24,017 nt of DNA from a virus. The notes under the pieces were generated by a model. That model was not told the origin of the DNA. It worked only from the letters and a program-made list of their open reading frames with translations, and did no database searches. Positions within the stretch are counted from its first letter, which is position 1. Each line of letters opens with the position of its first letter. Where the stretch lies: positions 1-24,017 of IMG/VR virus record IMGVR_UViG_3300045135_002563; one strand, given 5' to 3'. This document shows positions 23,001 through 24,017 of this stretch, piece after piece. Made by a program: the position numbers and the translations under genes.

Positions 23001-24017
23001 GTTTGAGCTGAACCACTAACCAATCCTGCGGGTTTAGATGTTACGTTTGCGAATGTTACAGAATCCGCAGATACGCCTGTTAAGTTCGAACCATCTCCAT
23101 AGAATGCCGAAGCAGAAACATCTGCATCAAATCTAAATTCTTGTTCTGTATGATTCCATTGTAACGATTTGTTAGCACCATCGATTGTTAAACCTGCACC
23201 GTTTGCTGCTGCAGAATCTGCTGCTCCACTCGCTACTAAAATATTTTTATCCTCAACATTTAATGTATTTGTATTAAGTTGAGTTTGTGTTCCTTGAACT
23301 GTTAAATTACCTAATATTGTTACATCTGCTGAATTAAGTGTAATTGCAGTATCAAATGATTGTGTAAATAAATTTAATCTTGAAGTATCATCTGATTCAG
23401 ATATAAATCCAAATGCTGTTATTTGTTCTGAACCACTTAATACTCCATCTTCATTTGGTCTTAGTACTGAACCACTAACAACATCATCACCATTTGTATT
23501 CAGATATGAAGAGGTTGCACTTTCAATTTCACCAAATCTTGTTTCAAATGAAGAAGTGGTTGATTCGATTTCATCTAATCTCCCATCAAAAGAAGATGTA
23601 GTAGAATTTATATTTGTAATAGAAACATCAACAGATGAACTAAATGTTGAAAATCCATTTACTGAACCTATGTTTACTTGTGCAGATTGTGAAATTACAC
23701 CATCACCATTAATTTCTAAGAATACACTTGTTAATTGGTCTGAACCCGATACCACACCACTTGGTAAATTTGTTTCAATTTGGTCTGAACCAGATATGAC
23801 ACCAGTTGGTAAATTAGCTATGGTTTGTGAAGAACCACTTACAACACCCGTAGGTAAGTTTGCTATTGTTTGTGAAGAGCCACTAACAAGACCAGTTGGA
23901 AGTGAGTCAATAACTTGTTGTGAACCACTTAATACTCCATCTCCGTTTGTATTGAGATATGAAGAAGTTGCGGTTTCAATTTGGTCTAATCTACTATCGA
24001 ATGATGCAGTTACAGTA
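20021..24017 (-). CDS. Giant repetitive tail-fibre protein with S74 chaperone, 5' end outside window
   Basis: The frame is open to the right edge, giving 1331 residues so far. I do not accept the GTG at 23755 as the start, because the same repeat pattern continues upstream of it. The protein is built from repeats: a 15-residue NLPTGVVSGSSQTIA unit, many [IV]SGS[SAED]Q segments, helical SFDGRLDRIELETSS units, an ITNFDANVLTKLNAEGV unit, and three copies of a ~45-residue block ending GSSITDEVLFGGTG. Such alternation of beta repeats and short coiled coils suits a long trimeric fibre. The final 94 residues are an S74 self-cleaving chaperone (SSDERLKDNI, GVIAQEIEQVMPELV, KAVKYEKLVPLLIES, coiled coil). 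Host-receptor binding is inferred. Confidence 0.9.
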   Translation of the reverse strand, partial: TVTASFDSRLDQIETATSSYLNTNGDGVLSGSQQVIDSLPTGLVSGSSQTIANLPTGVVSGSSQTIANLPTGVISGSDQIETNLPSGVVSGSDQLTSVFLEINGDGVISQSAQVNIGSVNGFSTFSSSVDVSITNINSTTSSFDGRLDEIESTTSSFETRFGEIESATSSYLNTNGDDVVSGSVLRPNEDGVLSGSEQITAFGFISESDDTSRLNLFTQSFDTAITLNSADVTILGNLTVQGTQTQLNTNTLNVEDKNILVASGAADSAAANGAGLTIDGANKSLQWNHTEQEFRFDADVSASAFYGDGSNLTGVSADSVTFANVTSKPAGLVSGSAQTIANLPTGVVSGSSQTVAHLVNKDVNFGTGDITASVIATSTIHPNVGDDTISFKTGTYLDNLTEVEATRLKGQIIATNGIVSGSVLRPDGDGVISGSVLRPNGDDVVSGSGQITISSTDGFTTFSSSLDSRLGYLETESGSLDGRLDRIELETGSINTSLGELNTTTESFDGRLDRIELETSSIDTSLGEINTFTSSADGRLDRIELETSSFDDRLDQLETHTGSLGTAAFYNVTGSIFGDSTVVPTAAAVNSAIAGAGGGDITAVAAGTGLSGGGVTGDVTINLDTGSTHFTEGVQAAAGSSTDISHLNTFTGSADGRLDRIELETSSFDSRLDQIETATSSFLSSGGDGVISQSAQVTNIGNSQLTNSAITISGTSVSLGSSITDEILFGGTGTLSGSQQIVDILNTNTVISGSSQVNANTITNFDANVLDKINAEGLISESAQVNANTITNFDANVLTKLNAEGVISASAQVTGIGNSQLTNSSITISGTSVSLGGSITDEVLFGGTGVISGSEQVDATDVTNFDSNVKTKLDAEAVLSGSSHSGNQTFNDDVTISGDLSVAGTTTYTSTNNVNIGDNILELNFGGSATEGGILVKDGTGSSTTSGSFKWDSTNDYWKAGKLGSEAEVITTGNIVSNLPTGVVSGSSQLTFYTDSDNTDHLNSLGVISGSSQVTITESQISDLDKYNNTDNLNYLNSLGVFSGSSQVNANDITNFDANVLTKLNAEGVFSSSAQVTGIGNSQLTNSSITISGTSVSLGSSITDEVLFGGIGIISGSSQLTSSFLEVNGRNVISGSSQVVLNDADKTGFTGATSITTVGTIGTGTWQGTAIASAYLDSDTAHLSGTQTFSGAKSFSSAVNIDSTTQSTSKTTGALIVDGGVGVAKTLNVGEDIVAYASSDERLKDNIQTIENPLEKLSQISGNTFDWNEEKQDIYKGRDYGVIAQEIEQVMPELVDTRDNGYKAVKYEKLVPLLIESIKELQKEIEELKSK
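20681..21952 (-). repeat. Three dispersed copies of a ~135-bp block in the fibre gene
   Basis: Copies lie at 20681-20815, 21470-21604 and 21818-21952. Each encodes NSQLTNSSITISGTSVSLGS followed by SITDEVLFGGTG, with a few substitutions. Differences are mostly synonymous or conservative, pointing to intragenic duplication kept similar by selection or recombination. Confidence 0.85.
23726..23905 (-). repeat. Four tandem 45-bp units in the fibre gene
   Basis: Units at 23905-23861, 23860-23816, 23815-23771 and 23770-23726 encode variants of NLPTGVVSGSSQTIA. The first two are nearly identical in protein; the last two have drifted (SGSDQIET, SGSDQLTS). Single further copies of the unit occur around 23060-22960 and 21080-21040. 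Confidence 0.9.

Noticed and set aside
23753-23755. GTG as the start of the giant fibre gene
   Set aside because: The reading frame and the same 15-residue repeat continue without a stop to the window edge, so this is an internal valine.
21818-23905. CRISPR-like or satellite array on account of many short direct repeats
   Set aside because: The repeats keep the reading frame, vary by codon, and have no constant-repeat/unique-spacer organisation. They are protein repeats.

Overview
The window is a piece of a tailed-phage genome, or of a prophage or viral contig, from a contractile-tail (myovirus) virus. Its DNA is visibly AT-rich, genes are packed end to end, and every gene I can support lies on the minus strand, so transcription runs from the right edge to the left. 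The tail sheath, gp19-like tail tube, tape-measure, LysM baseplate and hub-like genes fix the morphotype. The style of the fibre genes, with S74 intramolecular chaperones, recalls marine T4-like phages. The host is not identified. Two upstream elements fit the TTG-N20-TAxxTTT pattern of Bacteroidota promoters, which is only a weak hint.

Layout in the direction of transcription. (1) 24017-17307: a very large repetitive tail-fibre gene cut by the window edge, a second fibre gene with a near-duplicate C-terminal chaperone module, and a GT4-like glycosyltransferase. (2) 17297-12691: a tail protein with an embedded Hint (intein-like) self-cleaving domain followed by a fibronectin-III-like domain, a small coiled-coil protein, the tail sheath and the tail tube, closed by a strong intrinsic terminator. 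(3) 12580-11611: a gp26-like gene overlapped by a second frame at a U7 run. This looks like the programmed-frameshift tail assembly chaperone pair usually found between tube and tape measure, and it also ends in a strong terminator. (4) 11551-3917: a small basic protein, tape measure, tube-cap/baseplate protein, LysM protein, large hub-like protein and an unknown partner, several with overlapping stop/start codons. (5) 3906-2153: a second, GT10-like glycosyltransferase and a PhyH-family oxygenase whose HxD motif reads HxN. (6) 2095-1: accessory genes: a stand-alone relative of the T4 polynucleotide kinase 3'-phosphatase domain, an LPD29-like protein, two small unknown proteins and a truncated ParB/sulfiredoxin-fold gene.

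Regulation can be partly read from the sequence. Two intrinsic terminators are each followed at once by a TATTTATA box and a new gene. Similar boxes precede the tube, sheath, coiled-coil and Hint genes, which suggests a phage late-promoter class. The two accessory genes at 2095 and 1578 instead share a 25-bp identical upstream element. There is no gene-free stretch over 300 bases. I saw no tRNA, CRISPR array, insertion sequence or attachment site.
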